Notes under the pieces: generated by a model
What the model was told of the DNA's origin: nothing
What the model saw: only the letters and a program-made list of their open reading frames with translations
Database searches by the model: none
Made by a program: the position numbers and the translations under genes
In this document: one piece after another, positions 53,674-63,360 of the stretch
Numbering within the stretch: the stretch's first letter is position 1
Layout: every line of letters begins with the position of its first letter
DNA from: Acinetobacter sp. LoGeW2-3
Lineage (GTDB): Bacteria > Pseudomonadota > Gammaproteobacteria > Pseudomonadales > Moraxellaceae
Assembly: GCF_002688565.1 (NCBI RefSeq)
Contig: NZ_CP024011.1
Location: 1,488,001 to 1,552,000, forward strand
Direction of reading: 5' to 3'
DNA: 64,000 nucleotides

Positions 53674-56235
53674 TTATTTCTTCTTCCGCTTTGCACGTTT
53701 CTTCGCTTGTTCTGCTGCCAACGCATCCAACGCTTCTTTCAGTTCTTCATCAGTAAAGGCTGTCAGGTTATGCAGCATTTGCAGCTTCACTTCATCCAAT
53801 ACTAGATCAGCATACTGAGCGATATTCTTGAAGCTTTCATCAAAGACAATCGCATTGTCTTCATTGGTCGCAATATAGCCTTTTCTGGTCAGTGTTTTGA
53901 TAAAGCTTTGGAACAGCGCTTTATCAAAGAACTCTGGTGAGTTGAACTCGTACAGTACAGACAGGCGTTGACCAACTAGATGGCTTAGTTCTTCAACCTG
54001 ACGGGTCGAAATGTTGCCTGAACCGCGTTGGGTGATGAGTGCCAGCGTCATGTAATAACGCTCGATACTTTGCATCACAGGTGCAGCCAGAACTTCTAAC
54101 TGATGATGTGCTTCACTGTTAGGTGTCGGTGCAACTAGATTTTCACTATCTTGCGCAATCAGCTTGGCCGCAATCAAGGCATCAATATAAGCATTGACTG
54201 GCGCCTTAATTTCATCTTCATCCCATTTCAGAAATAGTTCAGCTTTCAAGAATGGATATAGAGTACTGCTAATATTCACCACATCATCACGGCGGATAAT
54301 ACCGTTATGATTGACCAGTGCAGCGACTAATGACGGTAATACAAAGGCATGCAAAATATTGTTGCGGAAGTAAGTCAGTAAAATCGCCTGATTATCTTCA
54401 ATGGCAATAATATTGCCTAGCACATGATCCACACGTTTAATCAGCTTCAATTTCATTGCATAGGCAATGATTTCCTTACCTGATAACGGTGTTACTTGCA
54501 TACGTTCATCGTATGGCAAGGAGATCAGCAGATTACGATAGGTATCTAGCTGTTTGATACAAATCGCTTCATCCAATGTGTGTTTTGGCGTTGCCAACAG
54601 AATGAGTGACAGTAGAGATACCGGGTTGATCACCGCTGCACGGTTGATATTTTCTAGAATCGCCTGTGCAGAGCTGTTGACTGCTTCAGATACCGCTGGT
54701 GGAATTGGATCATCATTCTTTTCAATTTTGACATCTTCCACACCGTGCTGTTTCAGGATATCATCTAAAAAGACGGGCTCACCAAAGTTCAGATGCACTT
54801 TACCGAAAACACGTTCAATCTTGCGCAGAGTCTTGAGAATGCCAAAGATCGATTCGGCTTCTTTCGGTTTACCATTCATTTCACCCACATAAGTTGCACC
54901 TTCCATCAGGCGTTCATAGCCGATATAAGTTGGTACAAATACGATTGGCTTAGACTTGCCACGCAGGTGACCATGCACCGTCATTGCCAGCATGCCAGTT
55001 TTTGGTGGTAATAAACGACCAGTACGTGAACGACCACCTTCAATGAAGTATTCCAGTGGATTGTTACGAGACAAAATACTGTATAGATATTCTTTAAAGA
55101 CAGTCGTATAAAGCGCATTGCCGCGGAAGGTACGGCGAATAAAAAATGCGCCACCGCCACGAAGAATCTGCCCCACAAATGGCATATTCAGGTTATCACC
55201 CGCAGCAATATACGGCACCATCAGACCACGGCTATAAATCACATATGATAGTAGCAGGTAGTCGATATGACTGCGGTGACATGGCGCATAGACAATTTCA
55301 TAGTCCTTCGCCAGTTCACGCACGGTACTGAAGTTATGCACTTCAACGCCGTCATAGAGCTGTGTCCACAAACGGGTTAATAATTTGTCGGCAAAACGCA
55401 CGGTTGAGTTTGAATAGTCTGATACGATCTCATTTAAATAACCAATCGCACGACGTTCAGCTTCGTCTACACTAATTTTGCTGCGAATGCTTTCATTGCG
55501 AATAGCCGCTTGTACATCTGGGGACTTGATCAGGCCCTGCATCACATTACGGCGATCGGAAAGATCAGGGCCTAGAACGACTTCACGCTGTGCATCCAGA
55601 TAGTCATTTAAGGTGCTGACAATATACGTTGCGGGAGACAGATTTGGATGCGTTACTTTGGCATGATCAATGAGCGCACGTAGTGATTGCGCTTCATGGA
55701 ACTCTAGATAAGACTGACGACCATGCAGACCGATATTCACCAGCTGTTTCATCTTGCTTGGTGTTGACCAGGTATCGGTAAATAACAGTTTGAACCAGGA
55801 ATCTTCTTTCTCTGGCTCACGACCCCACAGTACAGTTACTGGAATTAGTTCTACATCTAGTTCAGGATTTTGTTCCAGTACTTCAATCAGACGTAGTAAA
55901 CGCGGCGGGAAAGCATGCGGTGGTGAGCTCAGCAGATTACTCTCATCGTGATATTGCAGGAACAATACTGATGCTTTTTCTTGGCTGGTGCCCAGATCCA
56001 TTGGATCAAGTGCAGCAGGCAATTTCAGGCGACGGGTTTCACCATCCACCACCAACGCATTACTGCGTGAATGATTTTGCAGAACATAGCACACAATCTT
56101 TTTCTGATCTTGCTGGTCAGCCGCTGGAGCAGGGACTTCCGTTGGTACTTCCCCAAGTACATGCGGGGTAACCACAAGTTCAAGCATCTTACTTGAAAGC
56201 TTGCGATACATTTGACCAAAGCCACTCTTGGACAT
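53674..56235 (-). CDS. plsB: Glycerol-3-phosphate 1-O-acyltransferase PlsB
   Basis: 853 residues from ATG 56235, which has AGGAG seven bases upstream; the open frame extends 32 codons further without signals. Acyltransferase motifs: PCHRSHIDYLLLSY (HxxxxD), GGGAFFIRRTF, the EGGRSRTGRLLPPKTGML block and VFVPTYIGYERL. It ends in a basic, helical tail AEQAKKRAKRKKK. Long E. coli-type PlsB. Makes lysophosphatidic acid at the inner membrane, the first step of phospholipid synthesis. Confidence 0.95.
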   Translation of the reverse strand: MSKSGFGQMYRKLSSKMLELVVTPHVLGEVPTEVPAPAADQQDQKKIVCYVLQNHSRSNALVVDGETRRLKLPAALDPMDLGTSQEKASVLFLQYHDESNLLSSPPHAFPPRLLRLIEVLEQNPELDVELIPVTVLWGREPEKEDSWFKLLFTDTWSTPSKMKQLVNIGLHGRQSYLEFHEAQSLRALIDHAKVTHPNLSPATYIVSTLNDYLDAQREVVLGPDLSDRRNVMQGLIKSPDVQAAIRNESIRSKISVDEAERRAIGYLNEIVSDYSNSTVRFADKLLTRLWTQLYDGVEVHNFSTVRELAKDYEIVYAPCHRSHIDYLLLSYVIYSRGLMVPYIAAGDNLNMPFVGQILRGGGAFFIRRTFRGNALYTTVFKEYLYSILSRNNPLEYFIEGGRSRTGRLLPPKTGMLAMTVHGHLRGKSKPIVFVPTYIGYERLMEGATYVGEMNGKPKEAESIFGILKTLRKIERVFGKVHLNFGEPVFLDDILKQHGVEDVKIEKNDDPIPPAVSEAVNSSAQAILENINRAAVINPVSLLSLILLATPKHTLDEAICIKQLDTYRNLLISLPYDERMQVTPLSGKEIIAYAMKLKLIKRVDHVLGNIIAIEDNQAILLTYFRNNILHAFVLPSLVAALVNHNGIIRRDDVVNISSTLYPFLKAELFLKWDEDEIKAPVNAYIDALIAAKLIAQDSENLVAPTPNSEAHHQLEVLAAPVMQSIERYYMTLALITQRGSGNISTRQVEELSHLVGQRLSVLYEFNSPEFFDKALFQSFIKTLTRKGYIATNEDNAIVFDESFKNIAQYADLVLDEVKLQMLHNLTAFTDEELKEALDALAAEQAKKRAKRKKK

Positions 56236-56520
56236 ACCTACTCCTAATTTTACTGACCAGAACCACAGGATTTCTGAGGGGAATCTATTTTGATAGATTG
56301 TATTTGAAAACAATATGTCATTTTCTAACAAATTCTACAAAAGTTCTTTGATTTTAACGTGAAAAAACGTTTTTTTTATCGGAACGTACACAAAGGAAAT
56401 GACAGGACAGTCAGCCAATCTCTAGGGATTTACTCAGAATTTGTGGCAGAATATTCTCAGAAATGAAGCACATTGTTATTTTTCCAATTTTGGATATCCC
56501 GAATATCGTATAGGTTGCCT

Positions 56521-57393
56521 ATGAATGTCTTAACACAAGAACTGGTTGAATTGCTTAGCCTGGAAAAGCTGGAAGAGAATATTTTCCGCGGAATTAGCCG
56601 TAACCTGGTAGGCAAGCGCGTATTCGGTGGACAGGTGTTAGGGCAGGCATTGCGTGCAGCATCGTATACGACTGATCGCCCAGCACATTCATTACATGCC
56701 TATTTCCTGTTTGGCGGTGATGTCAATGCGCCGATTATCTATGAAGTAGATCGTATCCGCGATGGTAAGAGCTTTGTCAGCCGTCAGGTTCGTGCGATTC
56801 AGCATGGTCGAACCATCTTTATGTGTATGGTGTCTTTTACCCAGCCAGAGGAAGGACTGAACTATCAGATTTCTGAGCCGGAATATCCACCAGTTGAAAG
56901 TCTGAAAAATGAAGCTGAGCTGAAGCATCAAATCGTTGAATTTGTGCCTGAAAATGTACGTGCTTCATTCATGCGTGACCGTCATGTGGAAATCCGTCCG
57001 GTGATGCCGGTGAATCCATTCCAGCCGCAACCGGAAGCACCGAACTATGCACATTATGTGCGTACACAAGATCTAATTTCTCCAGAAGTTGATGAAGTAT
57101 CTCTGCATCAAGCAATTGCAGCGTTCTACTCAGACTTTACTTTGATGACCACTGCACTACGTCCGCATGGTCTGAGCTATCTATCTCCAAACCTGCAATG
57201 TGCCAGTATTGACCACGCCATGTATTTCCATAGACCATTCCGCGCCGATGAATGGATGCTGTACGATATGGATGCAACTGTAAGTGCCAGCTCACGTGGT
57301 TTGAACTTCGGTCGTATGTGGCAAAATGGGGAACTGGTCTGCAGCACTACCCAGGAAGGCCTGATTCGCTTACGTGAAATCGAAACCCAGTAA
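56521..57393 (+). CDS. tesB: Acyl-CoA thioesterase II TesB
   Basis: 290 residues from ATG 56521 (MNVLTQELVELLSLEKLEEN); the frame opens 16 codons earlier. Double hot-dog fold: FRGISRNLVGKRVFGGQVLGQAL near 20-42 (given as GKRVFGGQVLGQAL), HSLHAYFL, SRQVRAIQHGR, and in the second half SIDHAMYFHRPFRADEWMLYD and RGLNFGRMW. Hydrolyses medium/long acyl-CoAs. Own terminator. Confidence 0.94.
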   Translation: MNVLTQELVELLSLEKLEENIFRGISRNLVGKRVFGGQVLGQALRAASYTTDRPAHSLHAYFLFGGDVNAPIIYEVDRIRDGKSFVSRQVRAIQHGRTIFMCMVSFTQPEEGLNYQISEPEYPPVESLKNEAELKHQIVEFVPENVRASFMRDRHVEIRPVMPVNPFQPQPEAPNYAHYVRTQDLISPEVDEVSLHQAIAAFYSDFTLMTTALRPHGLSYLSPNLQCASIDHAMYFHRPFRADEWMLYDMDATVSASSRGLNFGRMWQNGELVCSTTQEGLIRLREIETQ

Positions 57394-57403
57394 GACTGAA
57401 AAT

Positions 57404-57436
57404 AAAAAAAAGCCGGACTGAAGTTCCGGCTTTTTT
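57404..57436 (+). terminator. Terminator after tesB
   Basis: AAAAAAAAGCCGGA-CTGAAG-TTCCGGCTTTTTT, perfect stem. Confidence 0.93.
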
Positions 57437-57452
57437 ATTACATCATCTACAC

Positions 57453-57581
57453 TTAGTGGCAATGAGGTACTTCATTAGTCGAGTGCTTATGACAACCTTG
57501 TTGCTCTTTATTGCCCGAAGAATGTGCAAAAACCTGCCCGATGCTGCAAATAAGTGCAACAGCAATAATCATTTTTTTCAT
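57453..57581 (-). CDS. Tiny secreted Cys/His-rich protein
   Basis: 42 residues: signal peptide MKKMIIAVALICSIGQVFA, then a 23-residue mature part with QQGCHKHSTNEVPHCH. The GCH...xHCH ending recalls the short metal-binding GCHxH...YHCH segments of small secreted (YHYH-like) proteins. AAGGAAAT lies upstream of the ATG. Below the usual ORF size limit. Coding is supported by the intact signal peptide and the motif; metal binding is inference. Confidence 0.6.
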   Translation of the reverse strand: MKKMIIAVALICSIGQVFAHSSGNKEQQGCHKHSTNEVPHCH

Positions 57582-57774
57582 GAACGTGTATTTCCTTTCT
57601 ATAAAACTATCTTATTGCACTGATTAAGCACATCGCGTGCCAGAATTAGTTACATCAACATATGTATTAAATGAATAATCAAAGAGATTATGCTGCAAAG
57701 CATTTATAAAATTTTACTCGATTATCCAAAACTTGCATGGCATAGTGCCGGATAAGTTCAATATTAAAACGTCT

Positions 57775-59016
57775 ATGAAGATGAGCTTAAATACGCAGAT
57801 TTTAGTTGCCGCGGTATTGGGTGTCCTGTTTGGTTTTTTATTAAATCTTTTTCCACAAACCACCTTTGAAGATGTCAGTCTGTATGGCCTAGGCATCATG
57901 AGCAGCATTTTTATTGGTTTGTTAAAGATGCTTTTGGTTCCGCTGATCTTTAGCTCGATTGTGGTTGGGGTATCCAATCTGCAGGCAGGTGGGCAGCTGA
58001 GTCGAACCTGGAAAATCACCTTGGCTTGCTGTGTCACCACGACTACGCTGGCACTCATCTTGGGGTTGGCTTGTGCGCATCTTTTTGACATCGGTAGGGG
58101 TGTCGATGTCGTGATGTTCCAGGATGCCATGGCCCAACATAAAACCCCCGATACTTTAACGCCGTCTTCATTCTTCACCAACTTTATTCAGAATACTTTA
58201 ATTAATCCGTTTAAGGCTTTTGCCGATGGTAATGTGCTGGCAGTGGTGGTCTTTGCGTTATTTGTCGGAGTAGCATTGGTCGCAGGCGGGGATAAATTCC
58301 GTACCGTGCGTAAGCTCAGTATCCAGTTCTTTGACATCATGATGCTGATGATTGGCTGGGTGATGAAGCTGGCACCTTTTGGGATTTTTGCATTACTTGC
58401 CAAGCTGATCGCCACTGAAGATATTTCGGTACTGAGCCGTCTGGCAGAATTTGCTGCTGTAGTGACGGGAACGACCATTTTCCATGGTCTTGTAGTCCTG
58501 CCATTATTGCTGTGGATCTTTGGAAAAATGGATCCGATTACCTTTTTCAAAGGCACACGTGCAGCACTGATTACAGCGTTCGCAACCAGTTCCAGTTCAG
58601 CCACCATGCCACTCTCTATGAAATGTGCGCAGGAAAATCTCGGTGTACGTCCGCATACCGCAGGTTTCGTAATTCCGCTTGGGACCCAGCTAAATATGGA
58701 TGGTACGGCACTGTATGAAGCTGCCGCAGCTCTGTTTATTGCCAATCTGATGGGGCTGGATTTAACTTTAGGTCAGCAACTGGTGGTTTGTGCCACTGCC
58801 ATGATTGCATCCTTAGGTGCGCCGGGTATTCCAAGTGCTGGGATGGTGACCATGATCATGGTACTGCAATCGGTCGGTCTGCCGGCTGAAGCCATTGCGA
58901 TTCTGTTGCCGATTGACCGTTTGCTGGATACGGTACGTACGGTGGTGAATGTGCAGGGCGATATGATGATCAGTGTGGTAGTCGATCGACATACCCGTGA
59001 ACCGCAACTGGATTAG
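57775..59016 (+). CDS. Dicarboxylate/amino acid:cation symporter (DAACS, GltP/DctA-like)
   Basis: 413 residues from ATG 57775 (MKMSLNTQILVAAVLG); ATG 57781 or a TTG at 57733 are alternatives, none with a good ribosome site. Family blocks: FIGLLKMLLVPLIFSSIVVG, the serine-rich re-entrant loop ATSSSSATMPLSM, GFVIPLGTQLNMDGTALYE (in part: PLGTQLNMDGTALY), GIPSAGMVTM and the substrate site VLLPIDRLLDTVRTVVNVQGD (in part: DRLLDTVRTVVNV). It takes up C4-dicarboxylates or glutamate/aspartate with H+ or Na+. Its stop overlaps the VOC gene by four bases. Confidence 0.9.
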   Translation: MKMSLNTQILVAAVLGVLFGFLLNLFPQTTFEDVSLYGLGIMSSIFIGLLKMLLVPLIFSSIVVGVSNLQAGGQLSRTWKITLACCVTTTTLALILGLACAHLFDIGRGVDVVMFQDAMAQHKTPDTLTPSSFFTNFIQNTLINPFKAFADGNVLAVVVFALFVGVALVAGGDKFRTVRKLSIQFFDIMMLMIGWVMKLAPFGIFALLAKLIATEDISVLSRLAEFAAVVTGTTIFHGLVVLPLLLWIFGKMDPITFFKGTRAALITAFATSSSSATMPLSMKCAQENLGVRPHTAGFVIPLGTQLNMDGTALYEAAAALFIANLMGLDLTLGQQLVVCATAMIASLGAPGIPSAGMVTMIMVLQSVGLPAEAIAILLPIDRLLDTVRTVVNVQGDMMISVVVDRHTREPQLD

Positions 59017-59432
59017 TCCATTTCCAGATTTGGATTAAAAACCACTTCCCACAAGTGTCCATCCGGATCCTGAAAATAGCCTGCATAGCCGCCATAAAAT
59101 GTGGCTTGTGCAGGTTTCACAATCTTGGCGCCAGCTTTTTCAGCCTGCATCATCACTTGATCCACATCTAATGGGCTATAAACATTATGTCCCAAGGTCA
59201 TTTGTGTCGGACACATTGGGCTGAGTTCCAGTCCGGTATCATGCTGAATACTGCTTTGCGGCCATAAAGCCAGTTTGAGTCCGGCCTGCAATTCAATAAA
59301 AGCCACTGCGCCGTATTCAAATTCTTGACCAATAATCCCTTCACTGGGAAAACCTAAGCCATCTCGATAAAACCGCAATGAAGCCTCTAAGTCGCACAAA
59401 CCGAGTGTAATCACTGAAATCCGTGCTTGCAT
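59013..59432 (-). CDS. VOC (glyoxalase/bleomycin-resistance) family protein
   Basis: 139 residues, one VOC domain of two beta-alpha-beta-beta-beta modules: ISVITLGLCDLEASLRFYRDGLGFP at the start (in part: DLEASLRFYRDGLGFP) and the GGYAGYFQDPDGHLWEVVFNP end with the metal-ligand Glu. A GLOD-like dioxygenase or isomerase fold of unknown substrate. Converges on the symporter gene. Confidence 0.87.
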   Translation of the reverse strand: MQARISVITLGLCDLEASLRFYRDGLGFPSEGIIGQEFEYGAVAFIELQAGLKLALWPQSSIQHDTGLELSPMCPTQMTLGHNVYSPLDVDQVMMQAEKAGAKIVKPAQATFYGGYAGYFQDPDGHLWEVVFNPNLEMD

Positions 59433-59477
59433 AGGTCCATCCTGATTATGATTGTTATCGTTCTATCTTAGGATAAA

Positions 59478-59502
59478 TAAAAAGCAGGGAAGCGATCCCT
59501 GC
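59478..59502 (-). terminator. Terminator after the metal-hydrolase gene
   Basis: GCAGGGA-AGCGA-TCCCTGC stem with an A-run to the left (U-tract on the minus strand). Confidence 0.82.
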
Positions 59503-59528
59503 TGTTAGAAATTGTAATAAGAGAGGGC

Positions 59529-60473
59529 TTAGGCGACTTTTAAACCCACGCGTTTGGCAGCAGGGGAATGGTTGAGATAATGTAGTGCATCATCCGTACT
59601 GCCTTCATGTACTGGGTCATACCAAGGCATCAGGTAGCCGAGTTGTTGTGAGACCAACCAGAGGGGATTGGGCAGTAAGCGATTATCTTCTTGGGAAATA
59701 CGGAACCATTCTTTCCAGATCCACGGTTTATACACTGCAGGCTTAATCTGCTTAAAGCGCGGATCTTGTACTAACAAACGCGCTGCACCATCAACCCAAA
59801 GACCAATTACGCCAATAATTACCACCACGCTTAAATAGTAACGGGCAATATACCCACCCCCGAGATGGCGGTATAAATCGAAAGCAACACTGCGATGCTC
59901 GATTTCTTCAGCACCATGCCATTTCACTAGATCCAGCATATTCGGGTCGGCACCGAGTCGTTCCCACTCTGTATTGTAGAGCGCGTATTTCCCAAGGACA
60001 CAGGTCATATGTTCCACCGTCGCAACAATTCCAAGACGGAACAGATCCCATTGATGTGCTGCGATTTTAGGAACTTTTAGACCAAATGGCTGATCAGCCA
60101 GCAACTTATTAAATAGGAAATTCATAATGTCCAGATTGTGCTGGATATCAATCTGACGCTCAGACAAATATTCTTTATTGGCCGAGTTATGTGCTTGAGC
60201 ATGCATGGCTTCCTGACGGATAAAGGCCTGTACATCATGTTTTAATTTTTCATCAGTGATCTGCGGCAGTACCTTGTTATACAGGCGGCAGAACCAGAAT
60301 TCACCGGCCGGCAGAATATTATTAATTTCATTGACGAAGTAACTGGAAAAAGGCTGATTCGGAATCCAGTCAATCGGGGTATCTTGCCATTCAAACTTGA
60401 CTTTGCGCGGCTGGATGAAATAGGAAATTGAAGAGCCAATTTTTGTTGTTTTGAATTGCGAGAGTAAAGACAT
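59529..60473 (-). CDS. PF10118-type metal-dependent hydrolase (ferritin-like helical)
   Basis: 314 residues. VKFEWQDTPIDWIPNQPFSSYF near the start (in part: DTPIDWIPNQPFSSYF), then EAMHAQAHNSAN and WHGAEEIEHRSVAFDLYR (Glu/His ligands of a di-metal site). This is the PF10118 family, named predicted metal-dependent hydrolase and common in Acinetobacter. A hydrophobic stretch ISVVVIIGVIGLWV-like near residue 215 suggests membrane contact. Substrate unknown. Confidence 0.85.
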   Translation of the reverse strand: MSLLSQFKTTKIGSSISYFIQPRKVKFEWQDTPIDWIPNQPFSSYFVNEINNILPAGEFWFCRLYNKVLPQITDEKLKHDVQAFIRQEAMHAQAHNSANKEYLSERQIDIQHNLDIMNFLFNKLLADQPFGLKVPKIAAHQWDLFRLGIVATVEHMTCVLGKYALYNTEWERLGADPNMLDLVKWHGAEEIEHRSVAFDLYRHLGGGYIARYYLSVVVIIGVIGLWVDGAARLLVQDPRFKQIKPAVYKPWIWKEWFRISQEDNRLLPNPLWLVSQQLGYLMPWYDPVHEGSTDDALHYLNHSPAAKRVGLKVA

Positions 60474-60509
60474 GGGGTGTATCCATCACTGCTTGATAAA
60501 GACAGTATG

Positions 60510-60549
60510 AAAAAAATGTCCCGAATCGCTGCAGGCAATACGGGACATT
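60510..60549 (-). terminator. Terminator after engB
   Basis: AATGTCCCG (60515-60523) / CGGGACATT (60541-60549) with an A-run at the left end. Confidence 0.75.
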
Positions 60550-60575
60550 ATTTTGTCACTTGGATCACATCACAC

Positions 60576-61499
60576 TTATTTTGGTGGATCTTGTTCGACA
60601 ATCTCTGACTGATCTGCTTCAACCGGCGCATCCAGATCATTTAATTCACTAGGAGTGATTTCATGAGCTGGTTCTGAATCAGTTTCATCTTCGAGTTCAA
60701 CCGATTCAATCGGCTCATCAGCTTCGTTCAAATCATGGATTGAAGCTTCGGGAATACTGTCCAGATCAAATTCAGTTGGTTGATCCAAAGTAAAGTTTAG
60801 ACGACCCGCCATCACGCTTGCCAGTTCTTCCAGACCTTCTTTGTTTAAAGAAGAGAACAATTGAATCGAGAAGTTCAGCTTCATTTTATTTAATGTTGCT
60901 TTAACTTCTTGTAGGGCTTTAGAGGCAGGACCGCGATTCAGTTTGTCTGATTTGGTGAGCAATACATGCACGAACAGGTGACGTGAATAAGCCCATTCCA
61001 GCATCATGACATCGAAGTGCTGCAGCGGATGACGGATATCCATCAACAGCACCAAGCCTTGCAGGCTCTTACGGTGAATCAGGTAATTTTCTAGTTCTTT
61101 CTGCCAGACCAGTTTCATTTTTTCAGGTACAGCTGCATAACCATAACCCGGTAAATCGACCAGACGCTGATCCGGATTGCCCAAGCTGAAGAAGTTAATC
61201 ATCTGGGTGCGGCCTGGTCTTTTCGATGCACGTGCTAGTTGTTTTTGATTGGTTAGCGCATTGATGGCACTAGATTTACCTGCATTGGAGCGGCCAGCGA
61301 ATGCCACCTCATAACCGGTATCTTCAACACATAGATTGAGTTTCGGAGCACTCATTAAAAATTCAGCTTTACGCAACCAATTAAGCGAGCGTACAGAGTA
61401 TTCAGTAATCGCAGGATCGACTTTTTTGGTATAGCTAATCTTTTGCTTTGGGGCAGCAGCTGCCTTACTGTTTTTCGATTTTCCTCTGCTGTGGTGCAT
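60576..61499 (-). CDS. engB: Ribosome-biogenesis GTPase EngB/YihA with acidic tail
   Basis: 307 residues against about 200-210 in E. coli. G-domain: GRSNAGKSSAINAL (P-loop, 69-82), LVDLPGYGYA (G3), LLTKSDKLNRG (G4) and FSSLNKEGL (G5). An extra basic N-terminus of about 35 residues and an acidic C-tail of about 70 residues (QPTEFDLDSIPEASIHDL...DEPIESVELEDE) flank the core. M49 (MSAPKLNL) is a possible but less likely start. EngB acts in 50S assembly. Confidence 0.92.
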   Translation of the reverse strand: MHHSRGKSKNSKAAAAPKQKISYTKKVDPAITEYSVRSLNWLRKAEFLMSAPKLNLCVEDTGYEVAFAGRSNAGKSSAINALTNQKQLARASKRPGRTQMINFFSLGNPDQRLVDLPGYGYAAVPEKMKLVWQKELENYLIHRKSLQGLVLLMDIRHPLQHFDVMMLEWAYSRHLFVHVLLTKSDKLNRGPASKALQEVKATLNKMKLNFSIQLFSSLNKEGLEELASVMAGRLNFTLDQPTEFDLDSIPEASIHDLNEADEPIESVELEDETDSEPAHEITPSELNDLDAPVEADQSEIVEQDPPK

Positions 61500-61598
61500 G
61501 GCTCACTTCAATAACTCAATTTACAAGCAGCTATTATAAAGGAAGTCGCTTGGGCAAGCGAACTTTCAATGCAAGACTTAGTAAGCAGAAAGAGAAAA

Positions 61599-62039
61599 CT
61601 AGAGATTGATCAGGCTGATCGGAGACTGTGTACTGTAATGTCCTTGCAGTGGCGTCACGACTTCACTTAGGGTGTACTGATCCAAGCTGGCATAGAACTG
61701 TTCTACGGCATCATCCAAAATGCCTTTCAAGCCACAATTGCTGCGCAGCACGCAGGGTGGGGTATTACATTCTACCACCTGGCTATCCTGTTGCAGGATA
61801 CGCACAATTTGACCGAGTGGAATTTTTAAGGTGAGCGGATTCATGCGAATACCGCCGCCTCGTCCACGGGTGGTGATGAGCCAGTCCTGCTTCGCCATAA
61901 AATGTACAATTTTTACGGCATGATTCTCTGACACCTGCAGCTCATTTGCCAGTTCCGCAATGGTATACGGCACTTCTTTCGGCTGGGCGATGTACATAAG
62001 AATCCGTAAGGCGTAATCAGTAAATTTATTTAACTGCAT
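61599..62039 (-). CDS. nsrR: NO-sensing repressor NsrR (Rrf2 family)
   Basis: 146 residues. Winged helix MQLNKFTDYALRILMYIAQ and VSENHAVKIVHFM, followed by the [2Fe-2S]-cluster Cys in VECNTPPCVLRSNCGLKG with spacing C-x4-C-x5-C, as in NsrR (Cys91/96/102). Holds an NO-sensitive Fe-S cluster and represses NO-detoxification genes. The first target is next door: hmp, with two NsrR boxes before it. Confidence 0.92.
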   Translation of the reverse strand: MQLNKFTDYALRILMYIAQPKEVPYTIAELANELQVSENHAVKIVHFMAKQDWLITTRGRGGGIRMNPLTLKIPLGQIVRILQQDSQVVECNTPPCVLRSNCGLKGILDDAVEQFYASLDQYTLSEVVTPLQGHYSTQSPISLINL

Positions 62040-62059
62040 TATAAATCTAGAGTTTTCAT

Positions 62060-62105
62060 AAAAAGCAAGGCTAGTCTAACACAGCCAGACTAGCCCTTGC
62101 TTGAT
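62060..62105 (-). terminator. Terminator after hmp
   Basis: AAGCAAGG-CTAGTCT / AGACTAG-C-CCTTGCTT long stem with an A-run at the left end. It lies between hmp and nsrR, which are read in the same direction. Confidence 0.82.
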
Positions 62106-62124
62106 TTCAGTTTAAGCTGACTGC

Positions 62125-63333
62125 TCAGTGGCGAACGCCACCAGTGCCAAAGGCTTCACTGTGAATATTCTCAGCAGGAATGCCTCGTGCAATCAGCACT
62201 TTGTGTTGTTCTGCCATAAATGGCATTGGGCCACACAGGTAGTAATCCGCATTTTCTGGTAATAGGGCACGGTCAACATTACTCAAATCCAGACGACCTG
62301 CTACATCATAATCCTCACCCAGTTTGTCACCTTGATGCGGGAATTCATAAGCAGTCAGGGTGCTCAAACGTGGATATTTAGCTTTCAGATCATGGATGTG
62401 CTGCTTCATAGCATGAACCTGTTTGCTACGGCAGGCATGAATGAAAGTCACAGGTTGTGGCATATCCAGTGTTACCAGTTGATTCAGCATCGCCACCATT
62501 GGAGTCAGGCCGACACCACCGCTAATAAATACATTACGTTTGTTTGGATCAATCAGGTAGAAATTACCTGTCGGTGCAGATACTTCAATTTCCGAACCTT
62601 CTGCCAGGCTATGTAAAGTATTCGATACCCAACCTGGAACCAGATCACCTTTTTGATCTTCACGTTTTACCGAAATACGCAGGTATTCATCTTGAGGGCA
62701 AGTTGAAAGCGTATATTGACGCGGTTGTCTTAAGTTTAATTCAGGGACAAACACACGTACAGAAATATACTGACCTGCTTCATATTTCGGTAATGGACCG
62801 CCGTCAACTGGTGCTAGGTAGAACGAAGTAATCTCATCGCTTTCTACCACTTTTTTCGCAATCTTGAAATTACGCCAGCCTAACCAGCTACCTTTAGTTT
62901 GTTCATGCTGCTCATAAATCGCTTTTTCAGTCGCAATGAACAGGTCCGCTAATTGACCATACGCCGCAGCCCAAGCCTCAATCAGTGGATCTTCCATAGA
63001 AATGTTCAGCACTTCGCTGATCGAATGCAGCAGATTTTCCCCAACAATACCGTAATCCGGCGCTTTAATATTCAGGCTGACATGTTTATGTGCAATCAGT
63101 TCAACTACAGGTAACAGCACAGAAGGATCTTCGATATTTTCAGCATAAGCCAGAACTGCACCAGCCAAAGCCTGTGCTTGAGCACCACTGCGCTGGTGAC
63201 CCATGTTGAAGGTTTCTTTCAGGTCCGGGTTATTGCCTAACATACGGTTGTAGAAATAACCGGTTAAGGCAACGCCATTTTCACGAAGGACAGGAACTGT
63301 AGCTTTTACTAGGTCAATTTGCTGTGGAGTCAT
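62125..63333 (-). CDS. hmp: Flavohaemoglobin, nitric-oxide dioxygenase
   Basis: 402 residues. N-terminal globin (about 1-138) with proximal His85 in ELIAHKHVSLN and the distal region TGYFYNRMLGNNPDLKETF (in part: YFYNRMLGNNPDLK), then FAD domain RQYTLSTC and NAD domain SGGVGLTPMVAML and CGPMPFM. Converts NO to nitrate with O2 and NAD(P)H. Two NsrR boxes lie in its promoter; nsrR itself is 86 bases downstream. Confidence 0.96.
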   Translation of the reverse strand: MTPQQIDLVKATVPVLRENGVALTGYFYNRMLGNNPDLKETFNMGHQRSGAQAQALAGAVLAYAENIEDPSVLLPVVELIAHKHVSLNIKAPDYGIVGENLLHSISEVLNISMEDPLIEAWAAAYGQLADLFIATEKAIYEQHEQTKGSWLGWRNFKIAKKVVESDEITSFYLAPVDGGPLPKYEAGQYISVRVFVPELNLRQPRQYTLSTCPQDEYLRISVKREDQKGDLVPGWVSNTLHSLAEGSEIEVSAPTGNFYLIDPNKRNVFISGGVGLTPMVAMLNQLVTLDMPQPVTFIHACRSKQVHAMKQHIHDLKAKYPRLSTLTAYEFPHQGDKLGEDYDVAGRLDLSNVDRALLPENADYYLCGPMPFMAEQHKVLIARGIPAENIHSEAFGTGGVRH

Positions 63334-63360
63334 AGTAGATCTCTCATGGCTGTTATTTAT

